Source of the DNA: Prevotella sp. UBA2755
GTDB lineage: Bacteria > Bacteroidota > Bacteroidia > Bacteroidales > Bacteroidaceae
Direction: 5' to 3'
NCBI GenBank assembly: GCA_002353225.1
Contig: DEJF01000027.1
Span: forward strand, 123,510 to 145,394
Length of the DNA stretch: 21,885 bases
Below, piece after piece: positions 6,949 to 14,892 of the stretch (the first letter of the stretch is position 1; every line of letters begins with the position of its first letter). A program made the position numbers and the translations under genes. The notes below the pieces were generated by a model. It had not been told where the DNA came from. It searched no databases and was given only the letters and a program-made list of their open reading frames with translations.

Positions 6949-8448
6949 ATGGCACAGGAGCAGATACAGGAACAGCAACAGACCCTGTCTTTAAGGCAAA
7001 CACAGAGTATTACGCAGCAACAATTGTTGCAGGCGCAACTCATTGAACTGCCTATTACACAACTGCAGGAACGTGTCAATGCGGAGATGGATGACAACCC
7101 CGCATTAGAAGTCAATACTGATGAAGACCCTGGGTTCTCTGAGAACTCTGAGTTTTCTGAGAACTCCGAGTCACCCGAATTATCCGATGATTATGAGCGA
7201 GAGGAACGTCAATCGGCATTAGATGCCGCTTTGGAGAGTATCGGAAGGGACGATGAGGATCTGCCTGTATATCATGGCGGACAGGATTACCATGAGGAAA
7301 AGGAGGAAATCGTCTATGGCGAGACACTGTCTTTTTACGACCAGTTGAAAGAGCAGATGGGTGTTCTTGACTTAAACCAACAGCAACGGGATATCATGGA
7401 ATACTTGATAGGTTCCTTGGATGATGACGGTTTGTTACGAAAGACTTTAGATAATATCAGTGACGAACTTGCCATCTACCATGCGATTGATGCCACTCCC
7501 CATGAAATAGAGAATATATTACACCGCTTACAAGAATTCGACCCAGCAGGTATTGGAGGACGCTCCTTGCAAGAGTGCCTAATGCTACAGATACAACGTC
7601 GCAATCCCTCACACCTTCGTGATTTGATGATGCGTGTGATTCAAGACTATTTCATCGAATTCACTAAGAAACACTGGAAAAAGATACAGCAAGCACTGGG
7701 ATTAACCGACTTGCAGGCAGATGCATTAATGAAGGAACTACGGAAACTCAACCCCAAGCCTGGTGCATCTATGGGAGAGGCTATGGGACACTCTATGCAG
7801 CAAATAACACCTGACTTCATCGTTGACACACAGGATGACGGGACAGTTACTTTCCAACTGAACACTGGGGAAATACCAGAATTGCATGTTTCCCAGTCGT
7901 TCACAGATACTCTTCGGGAGTATCAAGATAATAAAGAAAATATGAGCCGCCAAATGAAGGAGGCTTTGCTCTATACCAAGAAGAAGGTAGATGCCGCCCA
8001 AGGTTTCATCGAGGCGATTCGTGTACGCCGCCAGACGCTGTCCACGACAATGAAGGCTATCATCCAATGGCAGCATCGCTATTTCGAGGAAGGTGATGAG
8101 GCATTGCTTCGCCCTATGATCCTAAAAGATATCGCGGAGAAGACCGGGCTTGACCTAAGTACAATCTCACGTGTCAGCAACTCTAAATACGCACAGACCC
8201 GTTGGGGTACTTTCCCTCTCCGTCATTTCTTTAGCGACAGTTACGTGACCGCTGAAGGTGACGAGTTGTCTACCAGAGAGATTAAGGCCACATTACATGA
8301 CCTCGTTGATGCGGAAGACAAGCAGAAACCCCTCAGTGACGAGGCATTAGGCAAACTCCTTGCGGAGAAGGGCTATCCCATTGCCCGTCGTACTGTGGCT
8401 AAATATCGTGAACAATTAGGAATACCCATCGCTAGACTAAGGAAATGA
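6949..8448 (+). CDS. rpoN: RNA polymerase sigma-54 factor
   Basis: A 499-residue sigma-54. The glutamine-rich N-terminal region I (residues 1-50, Q-Q-Q-rich and L-rich) contacts activator ATPases. An acidic linker follows (about 55-125), then the core-binding region, the HTH region with S-K-Y-A-Q-T-R-W-G-T-F-P-L-R-H-F-F-S near residue 420, and the RpoN box A-R-R-T-V-A-K-Y-R-E-Q-L-G-I-P near the C-terminus, which reads the -24 promoter element. Sigma-54 needs AAA+ enhancer-binding proteins; none is in this window. The linker contains an 18-bp tandem repeat (7135-7152 and 7153-7170) encoding FSENSE twice. The gene overlaps the next by 4 bp (ATGA). Confidence 0.97.
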   Translation: MAQEQIQEQQQTLSLRQTQSITQQQLLQAQLIELPITQLQERVNAEMDDNPALEVNTDEDPGFSENSEFSENSESPELSDDYEREERQSALDAALESIGRDDEDLPVYHGGQDYHEEKEEIVYGETLSFYDQLKEQMGVLDLNQQQRDIMEYLIGSLDDDGLLRKTLDNISDELAIYHAIDATPHEIENILHRLQEFDPAGIGGRSLQECLMLQIQRRNPSHLRDLMMRVIQDYFIEFTKKHWKKIQQALGLTDLQADALMKELRKLNPKPGASMGEAMGHSMQQITPDFIVDTQDDGTVTFQLNTGEIPELHVSQSFTDTLREYQDNKENMSRQMKEALLYTKKKVDAAQGFIEAIRVRRQTLSTTMKAIIQWQHRYFEEGDEALLRPMILKDIAEKTGLDLSTISRVSNSKYAQTRWGTFPLRHFFSDSYVTAEGDELSTREIKATLHDLVDAEDKQKPLSDEALGKLLAEKGYPIARRTVAKYREQLGIPIARLRK

Positions 8449-9065
8449 GAAAGCGTCAACAGATGATATTAGCAGCACGAGTGATCAGCATACTCTTCAC
8501 TCCCTTCTATCTCCCTATCATAGGATTGATAGCCTTGTTTACTTTCAGTTACATGAGTATCTTTCCATGGGCATATAAATTGCAGGTACTGATTATGGTC
8601 TATCTATTCACCATCCTGTTGCCTTCTTTGATGATTCATTTCTATCGCCGTTACCAAGGGTGGAACCTCATCGAACTCGGACAAAGGGAACGGCGCATGG
8701 TGCCTTATGTCATTTCTATCGTTTGTTATTTCACTTGCATCTATGTCATGGAGCGTTTACACATGCCCCATTTCATAATATCTATTGTCATTGCGGCACT
8801 GATGGTTCAAATTGTCTGTGCTCTGATTAACGTCTGGTGGAAGATTTCCACTCATACTGCAGCCATCGGGGGAGTCGGCGGAGCCCTCTTCGCCTTTGCC
8901 GAATACTTAGGATTCAACCCTGTCTGGTGGCTGAGTGTCGTCTTTATCGTAGCAGGCATCTTAGGAACATGCCGGATGGTGCTTCGCCAGCACACACTCT
9001 CACAAGTCATCGGAGGATTCTGGGTGGGTTTCTTCTGTGCCGCAGTTGCCATCCTTTTCTTGTAA
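8445..9065 (+). CDS. PAP2-like membrane phosphatase
   Basis: A 206-residue integral membrane protein with about six hydrophobic helices. It resembles the PAP2 / lipid phosphatase family: R-E-R-R-M-V-P stands where K-x6-R-P is expected, S-T-H-T for P-S-G-H, and C-R-M-V-L-R-Q-H-T-L-S-Q for S-R-x5-H-x3-D. The nucleophilic histidine and its arginine are kept, but the final Asp is Gln. Family members remove phosphate from undecaprenyl pyrophosphate, phosphatidic acid or lipid A. The divergent motifs mean activity is uncertain. It starts 4 bp inside rpoN and is followed 26 bp later by purE, so it is probably co-transcribed. Confidence 0.75.
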   Translation: MRKRQQMILAARVISILFTPFYLPIIGLIALFTFSYMSIFPWAYKLQVLIMVYLFTILLPSLMIHFYRRYQGWNLIELGQRERRMVPYVISIVCYFTCIYVMERLHMPHFIISIVIAALMVQIVCALINVWWKISTHTAAIGGVGGALFAFAEYLGFNPVWWLSVVFIVAGILGTCRMVLRQHTLSQVIGGFWVGFFCAAVAILFL

Positions 9066-9091
9066 TAACGAAATATCAAACAACGAATAAT

Positions 9092-9598
9092 ATGAACCCA
9101 ATTGTCAGTATTATCATGGGCAGCACCAGTGACCTGCCCGTTATGGAAAAAGCCTGCAAACTCTTAGACGAGATGCAGGTCCCGTTTGAAGTCAATGCCC
9201 TCTCGGCACATCGCACACCAGAGGCAGTAGAGGAGTTTGCCCGTAACGCCAAAGATCGCGGCATCCGTGTGATTATCGCAGCAGCAGGCATGGCAGCGGC
9301 ACTGCCTGGTGTCATTGCCGCTTCTACTACCCTCCCCGTTATCGGTGTCCCCATCAAAGGTATGCTCGATGGTCTGGACGCCATGCTCAGCATTATTCAG
9401 ATGCCTCCTGGCATTCCCGTTGCCACTGTTGGTGTGAATGGCGCGCAAAATGCCGCCATCCTCGCTGTGGAGATGCTTGCCCTCTGCGATGAGACTATCG
9501 CACAACGTCTAAGCAATTACAAGAAAGGACTGAAAGAGAAAATCGTTAAGGCAAATAAAGAACTTGCTGAAGTAAAATATCAATTCAAGACAAACTAA
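9092..9598 (+). CDS. purE: N5-carboxyaminoimidazole ribonucleotide mutase
   Basis: A 168-residue class I PurE. It converts N5-CAIR to CAIR in purine synthesis. Visible motifs are the N-terminal G-S-T-S-D phosphate loop, S-A-H-R-T-P with the catalytic histidine, A-G-M-A-A-A-L-P-G-V and P-V-I-G-V-P. The start at 9092 gives the normal family length; the same frame stays open far upstream over the PAP2 gene but only as a shadow. The stop is directly followed by the ispG start with no gap, so translation is likely coupled. Confidence 0.96.
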   Translation: MNPIVSIIMGSTSDLPVMEKACKLLDEMQVPFEVNALSAHRTPEAVEEFARNAKDRGIRVIIAAAGMAAALPGVIAASTTLPVIGVPIKGMLDGLDAMLSIIQMPPGIPVATVGVNGAQNAAILAVEMLALCDETIAQRLSNYKKGLKEKIVKANKELAEVKYQFKTN

Positions 9599-10978
9599 AT
9601 GACCTATCAAAGAAGGAAATCCTCCGTCACCCGTGTCGGTAATATTGAGATTGGCGGTAACAATCCCATCCGCATCCAGTCAATGGGAACAGTAGACACC
9701 AACGATACAGAGGGCTGTGTGGCACAGGCTAAACGTATCATAGATGCTGGTGGAGAACTGGTACGTTTCACCACCCAAGGTACTCGTGAGGCGGAAAACA
9801 TGAAAAACATCTCGGAACGTCTCAAGGCAGATGGCTACGACACACCATTGGTTGCCGATGTACATTTCACGGCACATGTCGCTGATGTGGCTGCCCAATA
9901 CTGTGAGAAAGTACGCATTAATCCAGGTAACTACGTCGACCCAGGACGTGTCTTTAAACATTTGGAGTACACTGATGAGGAATATGCCGAGGAGTTAAAA
10001 AAGATAGAGGCAAAACTCATACCTTTCCTGAATATCTGCAAGGAGCATCATACCGCTATCCGTATCGGTGTGAACCACGGTTCACTATCTGACCGTATCA
10101 TGTCACGCTATGGAGACACGCCTGCTGGTATCGTAGAGAGTTGTATGGAGTTTTTGCGTATCTGTAAGCGGGAGGACTTTAGTGACATCGTCATTAGCAT
10201 CAAGGCAAGTAATACGGTCGTCATGGTTACTACCGTTCGCTTGCTGGTGGAGACGATGGACAAAGAGGATATGCACTATCCATTACACTTAGGTGTGACA
10301 GAGGCTGGCGAAGGCGAGGATGGCAGGATCAAGAGTGCCGTTGGTATCGGCGCATTATTGACAGAGGGCATCGGTGATACTATCCGTGTTTCCTTGAGTG
10401 AGGAACCCGAATGTGAGATTCCCGTGGCTCGCAAACTGGTTGACTCTATTGAGGAATGTGCTCGCTTGCGTGCCGAGGCAGAGGCTTCTATTGAAGACGA
10501 TACCATCACACTCACCATTGAAGAGCCTGATTGGGAGACGCTCCAACTGAAAGCAGCCATGGCAGTAGGTGCCTTGCTGATTGACCGTAAGGCAACTAAA
10601 TTAGTCATCCATTCCAGATCTTATATGGATACTAGATTAACTAGTCTGTCCGATGCCATTTTACAGGCTGCCCGTATCAAGTTTACTAAGACAGAGTATA
10701 TCTCTTGCCCGGGGTGCGGACGTACCTTGTACAATTTGCAAGACACCATTGCCCGTATCAAAGCGGCAACAAGTCATCTGGTAGGTTTGAAAATTGGTAT
10801 CATGGGGTGTATCGTCAATGGCCCTGGCGAGATGGCTGATGCCGACTATGGTTATGTCGGAGCAGGCAGGGGCAAGATCAGCCTCTACAAGCAGAAAGTC
10901 TGTGTCGAGAAAAACATCCCCGAGGAAGAGGCAGTAGAAAAACTACTGGAACTGATCAACAAGGATATGCATTCTTAG
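9599..10978 (+). CDS. ispG: 4-hydroxy-3-methylbut-2-enyl diphosphate synthase, shortened insert form
   Basis: A 459-residue IspG (GcpE), the Fe-S enzyme that makes HMBPP in the MEP isoprenoid pathway. The TIM-barrel half (residues 1 to about 270) shows I-R-I-Q-S-M, V-A-D-V-H-F and R-I-N-P-G-N. The Fe-S half has C370-P-G-C373 and G-C404-I-V-N-G-P-G-E411, giving three cysteines and a glutamate ligand. Bacterial short forms are about 370 residues, whereas Bacteroidetes and plants normally have an extra central domain giving about 600. Here about 100 residues lie between D-T-I-R-V-S-L and the CPGC motif, compared with about 35 in E. coli, so only a remnant of the insert is left. The reading frame is intact and catalytic residues are present, so it is probably functional. 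Confidence 0.93.
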   Translation: MTYQRRKSSVTRVGNIEIGGNNPIRIQSMGTVDTNDTEGCVAQAKRIIDAGGELVRFTTQGTREAENMKNISERLKADGYDTPLVADVHFTAHVADVAAQYCEKVRINPGNYVDPGRVFKHLEYTDEEYAEELKKIEAKLIPFLNICKEHHTAIRIGVNHGSLSDRIMSRYGDTPAGIVESCMEFLRICKREDFSDIVISIKASNTVVMVTTVRLLVETMDKEDMHYPLHLGVTEAGEGEDGRIKSAVGIGALLTEGIGDTIRVSLSEEPECEIPVARKLVDSIEECARLRAEAEASIEDDTITLTIEEPDWETLQLKAAMAVGALLIDRKATKLVIHSRSYMDTRLTSLSDAILQAARIKFTKTEYISCPGCGRTLYNLQDTIARIKAATSHLVGLKIGIMGCIVNGPGEMADADYGYVGAGRGKISLYKQKVCVEKNIPEEEAVEKLLELINKDMHS

Positions 10979-11042
10979 AAAAGCCAGCATGCATTCCCTA
11001 TCATTCCACAGGAAAGAGATGTTGGAGTAGACACTATTCTCA

Positions 11043-11735
11043 TCATTGCAGGAGTTTAGCGGAAAGTTCTCTCATACCCTCACTGGCACCTTTCTGGATC
11101 TGCTGGACATTAGCACCAGCAGAGACAGGCTTGGGGTCGATAAGGTAGATAGGAACACCTGGACGGACATACTGCACAAGTCCTGCGGCTGGATAGACAT
11201 TAAGTGACGTACCAATAATAATGAAAATGTCAGCCTGCATTGCCTCAGCGGCTGCGGCACTGATCATAGGGACAGCCTCCCCGAAGAACACGATGAAAGG
11301 ACGAAGCAGAGAACCGTCACCTGCCTTCGTACCAGGCTCCACCTCACAATTCTCTGGGGTCAGCGTGATTTGGTAACGAGGATCGTCTACATCACGACTG
11401 GAGCAGACCTTCATCAGTTCTCCATGCAGATGGATAACCTTTGAGGAACCTGCCATCTCGTGCAGGTTGTCGACATTCTGGGTGACAACCGTCACGTCAT
11501 ACTGCTCTTCCAGTTTTGCCACCAAGCGGTGTCCCTCATTGGGTTGCGTACCAATACATTTCTTACGCAGCATATTATAGAAGTTTGTCACTAAGGTAGG
11601 ATCTGCCTCCCATCCCTCATGGGTCGCTACCTTTGCCACTGGATAGTTCTCCCATAACCCATCAGCATCACGAAACGTTTTTAATCCGCTCTCCACCGAC
11701 ATGCCGGCACCTGTCAAAACCACGATCTTCTTCAT
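11043..11735 (-). CDS. NAD-dependent protein deacylase (Sir2 family)
   Basis: A 230-residue sirtuin. It has G-A-G-M-S-V-E-S-G and F-R for NAD binding, T-Q-N-V-D-N-L-H, and the catalytic H104 in H-L-H-G-E. Sirtuins remove acetyl or acyl groups from lysine using NAD. The usual four zinc-binding cysteines are not there: only Cys111 and Cys130 remain in that region, in a segment replaced by D-D-P-R-Y and related residues. The desuccinylase Tyr-x-x-Arg pair is also altered (F-Y-N-M-L-R). The start at 11735 was chosen because the family begins at MKKIVVLTGAG; the longer frame runs through the promoter. It is transcribed away from xpt and converges on ispG. Confidence 0.92.
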   Translation of the reverse strand: MKKIVVLTGAGMSVESGLKTFRDADGLWENYPVAKVATHEGWEADPTLVTNFYNMLRKKCIGTQPNEGHRLVAKLEEQYDVTVVTQNVDNLHEMAGSSKVIHLHGELMKVCSSRDVDDPRYQITLTPENCEVEPGTKAGDGSLLRPFIVFFGEAVPMISAAAAEAMQADIFIIIGTSLNVYPAAGLVQYVRPGVPIYLIDPKPVSAGANVQQIQKGASEGMRELSAKLLQ

Positions 11736-11760
11736 AAGTCTTTCTGTTTTAGATTTTCTG

Positions 11761-11790
11761 CAAAAATAATAAATATTTGAGAGTTGACAA
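11761..11790 (-). promoter_or_regulatory. Promoter of the sirtuin gene
   Basis: On the minus strand, TATTTTTG (complement of 11761-11768) fits the -7 box, and TTG (complement of 11788-11790) fits the -33 box with 19 bp between. The -33 part lies in the palindrome GTTGACAAC (11783-11791), shared with the divergent xpt promoter. Confidence 0.6.
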
Positions 11791-11820
11791 CAGAGAATTG
11801 AGAATAATTTAGTAATTTTG
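11784..11820 (+). promoter_or_regulatory. Promoter of the xpt operon
   Basis: TAATTTTG at 11813-11820 fits the -7 box. The -33 region is weak, with TTGA at 11784-11787 at a rather long spacing. The leader before the xpt start codon is only about 15 nt, leaving no room for a purine riboswitch. Confidence 0.5.
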
Positions 11821-11841
11821 CAAAAATAAACAATAGACACC

Positions 11842-12411
11842 ATGAAAGTATTACGTGACAGAATAATGCAAGACGGACGCTGCCTGGAAGGTGGTATCCT
11901 GAAAGTAGACCGCTTCATCAATCACCAGATGGACCCATACCTGATGAAGCAGATTGCTATTGAGTTTATCCGTCGCTTTGCCGATGAGGACATCAACAAG
12001 ATTGTGACGGTGGAGGCTTCTGGTATCGCCCCTGCTATCATGCTGGGCTATCTGATGGAGTTACCTGTAGTCTTCGCCAAGAAGAAAAAACCCTCTACCA
12101 TGAGCGAGTTCTATGAGTCAACAGTCCGTTCATTTACCAAGCAGCGCGAGTATCCCTTGACAGTCAGTCGTGAGTATCTGACCAGCGAGGACCGGGTGTT
12201 GTTCATTGACGACTTCCTTGCTTATGGTAACGCAGGACTGGGTATCATAGACCTCTGCCGGCAGGCTGGTGCTACGATTGTAGGCATGGGCTTTATCATC
12301 GAGAAAGAGTTCCAGCATGGAAGGAAAGTATTGTTGGACGCTGGTATCAACCGTATCGAGTCTCTTGCTATTATCGAATCATTAGAGAATAATCAGATCA
12401 AACTTAAATAG
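11842..12411 (+). CDS. xpt: Xanthine phosphoribosyltransferase
   Basis: A 189-residue type I phosphoribosyltransferase of normal XPRT length. It has E-A-S-G-I-A-P-A near residue 55 and the PRPP-binding loop V-L-F-I-D-D-F-L-A-Y-G-N-A near residue 115-128. It turns xanthine and PRPP into XMP for guanine nucleotide salvage. It is followed 5 bp later by an NCS2 purine permease, the same gene order as the B. subtilis xpt-pbuX operon, which supports xanthine as substrate for both. Confidence 0.95.
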   Translation: MKVLRDRIMQDGRCLEGGILKVDRFINHQMDPYLMKQIAIEFIRRFADEDINKIVTVEASGIAPAIMLGYLMELPVVFAKKKKPSTMSEFYESTVRSFTKQREYPLTVSREYLTSEDRVLFIDDFLAYGNAGLGIIDLCRQAGATIVGMGFIIEKEFQHGRKVLLDAGINRIESLAIIESLENNQIKLK

Positions 12412-12416
12412 TCTTC

Positions 12417-13742
12417 ATGGAAAGCAAAAGAACTCTTTACCAATTGGACGGCAAAGTGCCTTTGATTCAAGCCATTCCATTCGGGTTGCAACATGTGCTG
12501 GCAATGTTCGTTGCCAATATCACGCCGATTATTATTCTTGCGAATGTAGTAGGCATCGACCCTATCGTGAGTGCCACATTGATACAGAACTGTATGATCA
12601 TCGCTGGTATTGGAACACTCATCCAGTTGTATCCAATCTGGCGCATCGGCTCTCGTCTTCCTATCGTGATGGGTATTAGTTTCACCTTCCTTTCCTTATC
12701 CCTTTTCATCGGTACGACCCAGGGCATGGGTGTACTCATGGGTGCCGTCATCGTGGGTGGTATCATTGAGGGCTTGTTAGGACTCTGCGCCCATTATTGG
12801 CTGAAACTGATTCCCCATATTGTGGCGGCGACAGTGGTGACTGCCATCGGATTCTCACTATTACCCATTGGTGCTAACTCTTTTGCTGGAGGACAGGGTG
12901 CCGCAGATTTTGGAGCAGCCCATAACTGGATAGTCGGTAGTTTCACTCTTCTTGTCTGTCTGGGCTTCCAGATTTTTGCCAAGGGTTTCCTCCGCTCCCT
13001 CTCTGTACTGATCGGCTTAGTGTTGGGTTATATCCTTGCTATCTGTATGGGGATGGTTGATTTCTCAGGATTTCAGCATGTTGGTTTTGTCTCACTGCCA
13101 AACTTCTTGCCTTTCAAGCCAGAGTTCAATTTAGGAGCAATCCTTTCTGTTATTGCCATTTATTTGGTTTCAGCCACAGAGACCATTGGTGATACCAGTG
13201 CGCTTTGTGAGAGTGCATTGAATCGTCAGCCCCATAAAAAGGAATTAGGTAATAGTATCACGTGTGATGGTTTCGTGAGCAGTTTCGCAGGTCTTTTCGG
13301 ATGTACTCCCATTACCTCATTCAGTCAGAATGTGGGCTTAGCGGCGATGTCTGGTGTTGTCAACCGCTATGCGATTGCCACAGGTGCTAGTATTATGATA
13401 TTAGGTGGTATCTTCCCTGCCGTCGGATTCTTGTTGACGACGATACCTCAGGCTGTATTGGGAGGTTGTACCATCATGATGTTCGGATCCATCATGTTCG
13501 CAGGTTTCCGTATGATGGCGAGATGTGGATTCAGCGACAGGAATATGGTCATCGTATCTCTCTCGTTAAGTATAGGACTGGGATTCACGCAGGCAACGGA
13601 GATGTTCCAGATATTCCCTAAGATCGTACAGACGATATTTGCAGAGAATTGTGTTGCCGTTGTCTTCATCTTGGCAGTCATCCTAAACTTGCTCTTACCG
13701 AAAGACGGAAAGGAAAATCCTCAACTTGCCAAGGATGAGTGA
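12417..13742 (+). CDS. NCS2-family xanthine/purine permease
   Basis: A 441-residue membrane protein with 12-14 hydrophobic helices, of the nucleobase:cation symporter-2 family. Family motifs are Q-H-V-L-A-M-F near residue 25, S-A-T-E-T-I-G-D-T-S-A in the substrate helix, and P-I-T-S-F-S-Q-N-V-G. The family imports xanthine, uracil or urate with protons. Linkage to xpt points to xanthine or guanine, so a PbuX-like role is inferred. The last 8 bp overlap the start of the radical SAM gene (13735-13742), making one operon. Confidence 0.92.
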   Translation: MESKRTLYQLDGKVPLIQAIPFGLQHVLAMFVANITPIIILANVVGIDPIVSATLIQNCMIIAGIGTLIQLYPIWRIGSRLPIVMGISFTFLSLSLFIGTTQGMGVLMGAVIVGGIIEGLLGLCAHYWLKLIPHIVAATVVTAIGFSLLPIGANSFAGGQGAADFGAAHNWIVGSFTLLVCLGFQIFAKGFLRSLSVLIGLVLGYILAICMGMVDFSGFQHVGFVSLPNFLPFKPEFNLGAILSVIAIYLVSATETIGDTSALCESALNRQPHKKELGNSITCDGFVSSFAGLFGCTPITSFSQNVGLAAMSGVVNRYAIATGASIMILGGIFPAVGFLLTTIPQAVLGGCTIMMFGSIMFAGFRMMARCGFSDRNMVIVSLSLSIGLGFTQATEMFQIFPKIVQTIFAENCVAVVFILAVILNLLLPKDGKENPQLAKDE

Positions 13743-14823
13743 ACTGGGTCTCCGCAAGCGTCTTGCCTTAGAACTGGCGGCACAGATAAGCCGTAATATC
13801 CGCAAAGATCATCCTCTCCGACAATTGTTCTGGGAGTGTACCTTGCGGTGTAATGTGAGTTGTCGCCATTGTGGTAGTGATTGCAGGAAACTCTCTGAGA
13901 TCAAAGATATGCCGCGTGAGGACTTTTTCCGTGTACTTGATAGTATAGCCCAAAAGACAGACCCGCACAAGGTGTTTGTGACAATCTCTGGCGGAGAGCC
14001 TCTTATGCGAGATGATTTGGAACTATGCGGTAAAGGTATCTTCGAGCGTGGTTTTCCTTGGGGTATGGTTACCAACGGACTCGCCCTCACCCCTGAGCGC
14101 TTCGAGTCGTTGAGGAAGGTTGGTATGCATAGCGTCACGGTCAGTTTAGATGGACTGGAGGAGAATCATAACTGGATGCGCCGTCATCCACAGAGTTTCC
14201 AGATGGTCGACCAGGTCTTATACCTCTTTGTACGTCATCCGCAAATAGCCTCTGATGTTGTCACTTGTGTCAACCAACGTAACTACGACCAGTTGCCGGC
14301 AATCCGTGACTATCTTATCAGCAAGGGCATCGGCTATTGGCGTATCTACTCCATCTTCCCTGTAGGACGTGCTGCCAGCGACCCGATGATGCAGATCAGT
14401 AACAAACAATATCGTGGTATGCTTGATTTCATCCGTCAGACCCGTAATGAGGGGGAGATAAATGCATCCTATGGATGTGAGGGCTTCCTCGGACGTTATG
14501 AAGGTGAGGTCCGTGAGATGTTCTTCGATTGCCAGGCAGGTGTGACAGTAGGCTCTGTGATGGCTGACGGCTCTATTGCCGCTTGTGCCAGTATTCGTGC
14601 CGATTATCATCAGGGTAACATTTATGAGGACGACTTCATGGAGGTATGGGAGAAACGCTATGCGCCCTATCGGAATCATGACTGGATGCGTAAGGGTGAC
14701 TGTAAGGAATGCCGCTATTGGCGGTATTGCAGAGGCAATGGTATGCACCTTCGTGACGGGGAAGGGAATTTGATTCTCTGCCACTTGAAACGCATCCAAG
14801 AAGCAGGTCAGACAGTTAAATAA
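13735..14823 (+). CDS. Radical SAM/SPASM enzyme of the lipoprotein-associated type
   Basis: A 362-residue radical SAM enzyme with a C-terminal SPASM-like domain. The [4Fe-4S] SAM motif is C39-x3-C43-x2-C46, followed by the S-G-G-E-P motif and V-S-L-D-G. The C-terminal domain has C266-x12-G-x4-C284, then C323-x2-C326-x5-C332 and C349. The fourth Cys of the usual CX2CX5CX3C is Gly336 (R-Y-C-R-G-N-G-M-H). SPASM proteins usually modify peptides or proteins, or mature anaerobic sulfatases. I recall a Bacteroidetes family paired with a small lipoprotein (TIGR04133/TIGR04134); this assignment is from memory. A small lipoprotein gene follows 69 bp downstream. The start at 13735 is the ATG overlapping the permease stop; a TTG at 13726 is less likely. 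Confidence 0.9.
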   Translation: MSELGLRKRLALELAAQISRNIRKDHPLRQLFWECTLRCNVSCRHCGSDCRKLSEIKDMPREDFFRVLDSIAQKTDPHKVFVTISGGEPLMRDDLELCGKGIFERGFPWGMVTNGLALTPERFESLRKVGMHSVTVSLDGLEENHNWMRRHPQSFQMVDQVLYLFVRHPQIASDVVTCVNQRNYDQLPAIRDYLISKGIGYWRIYSIFPVGRAASDPMMQISNKQYRGMLDFIRQTRNEGEINASYGCEGFLGRYEGEVREMFFDCQAGVTVGSVMADGSIAACASIRADYHQGNIYEDDFMEVWEKRYAPYRNHDWMRKGDCKECRYWRYCRGNGMHLRDGEGNLILCHLKRIQEAGQTVK

Positions 14824-14856
14824 TCTTTATTTCAGAGTTTATTCAATAATAATCCA

Positions 14857-14864
14857 TAATTTTG
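14857..14864 (+). promoter_or_regulatory. -7 box of a promoter ahead of the lipoprotein-FKBP operon
   Basis: TAATTTTG at 14857-14864 fits TAnnTTTG, 28 nt before the lipoprotein start. The -33 box is unclear (TTT near 14830 or 14838). Read-through from the radical SAM gene is also possible because no terminator separates them. Confidence 0.5.
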
Positions 14865-14877
14865 CACCCGAAAATCA

Positions 14878-14889
14878 TCAAACGTTTGA
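14878..14889. repeat. Perfect 12-bp palindrome before the lipoprotein start
   Basis: TCAAACGTTTGA is fully self-complementary and lies 3 nt before the ATG at 14893, within the predicted leader. It may be an operator or part of a translation-control hairpin. Confidence 0.5.
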
Positions 14890-14892
14890 ATT

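Noticed and set aside
6950..6970. Sigma-54 promoter beginning with TGGCAC at the rpoN start
   Set aside because: The required TTGC at the right distance is missing, and the site is inside the coding region.
8837..9091. 85-codon upstream extension of purE
   Set aside because: It overlaps the PAP2-like gene in another frame, and the remaining 168 residues are the full PurE length.
10979..11042. Terminator between ispG and the sirtuin
   Set aside because: No stem-loop with a T-run can be found in this 64-bp convergent gap.
11821..11841. Purine riboswitch before xpt
   Set aside because: The leader is only about 15-20 nt, far too short for the aptamer.
11736..11921. 62-codon upstream extension of the sirtuin
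   Set aside because: It would run through its own promoter and into xpt; the family N-terminus begins at 11735.
14218..14799. 193-codon minus-strand frame
   Set aside because: Shadow of the radical SAM gene; no motif.
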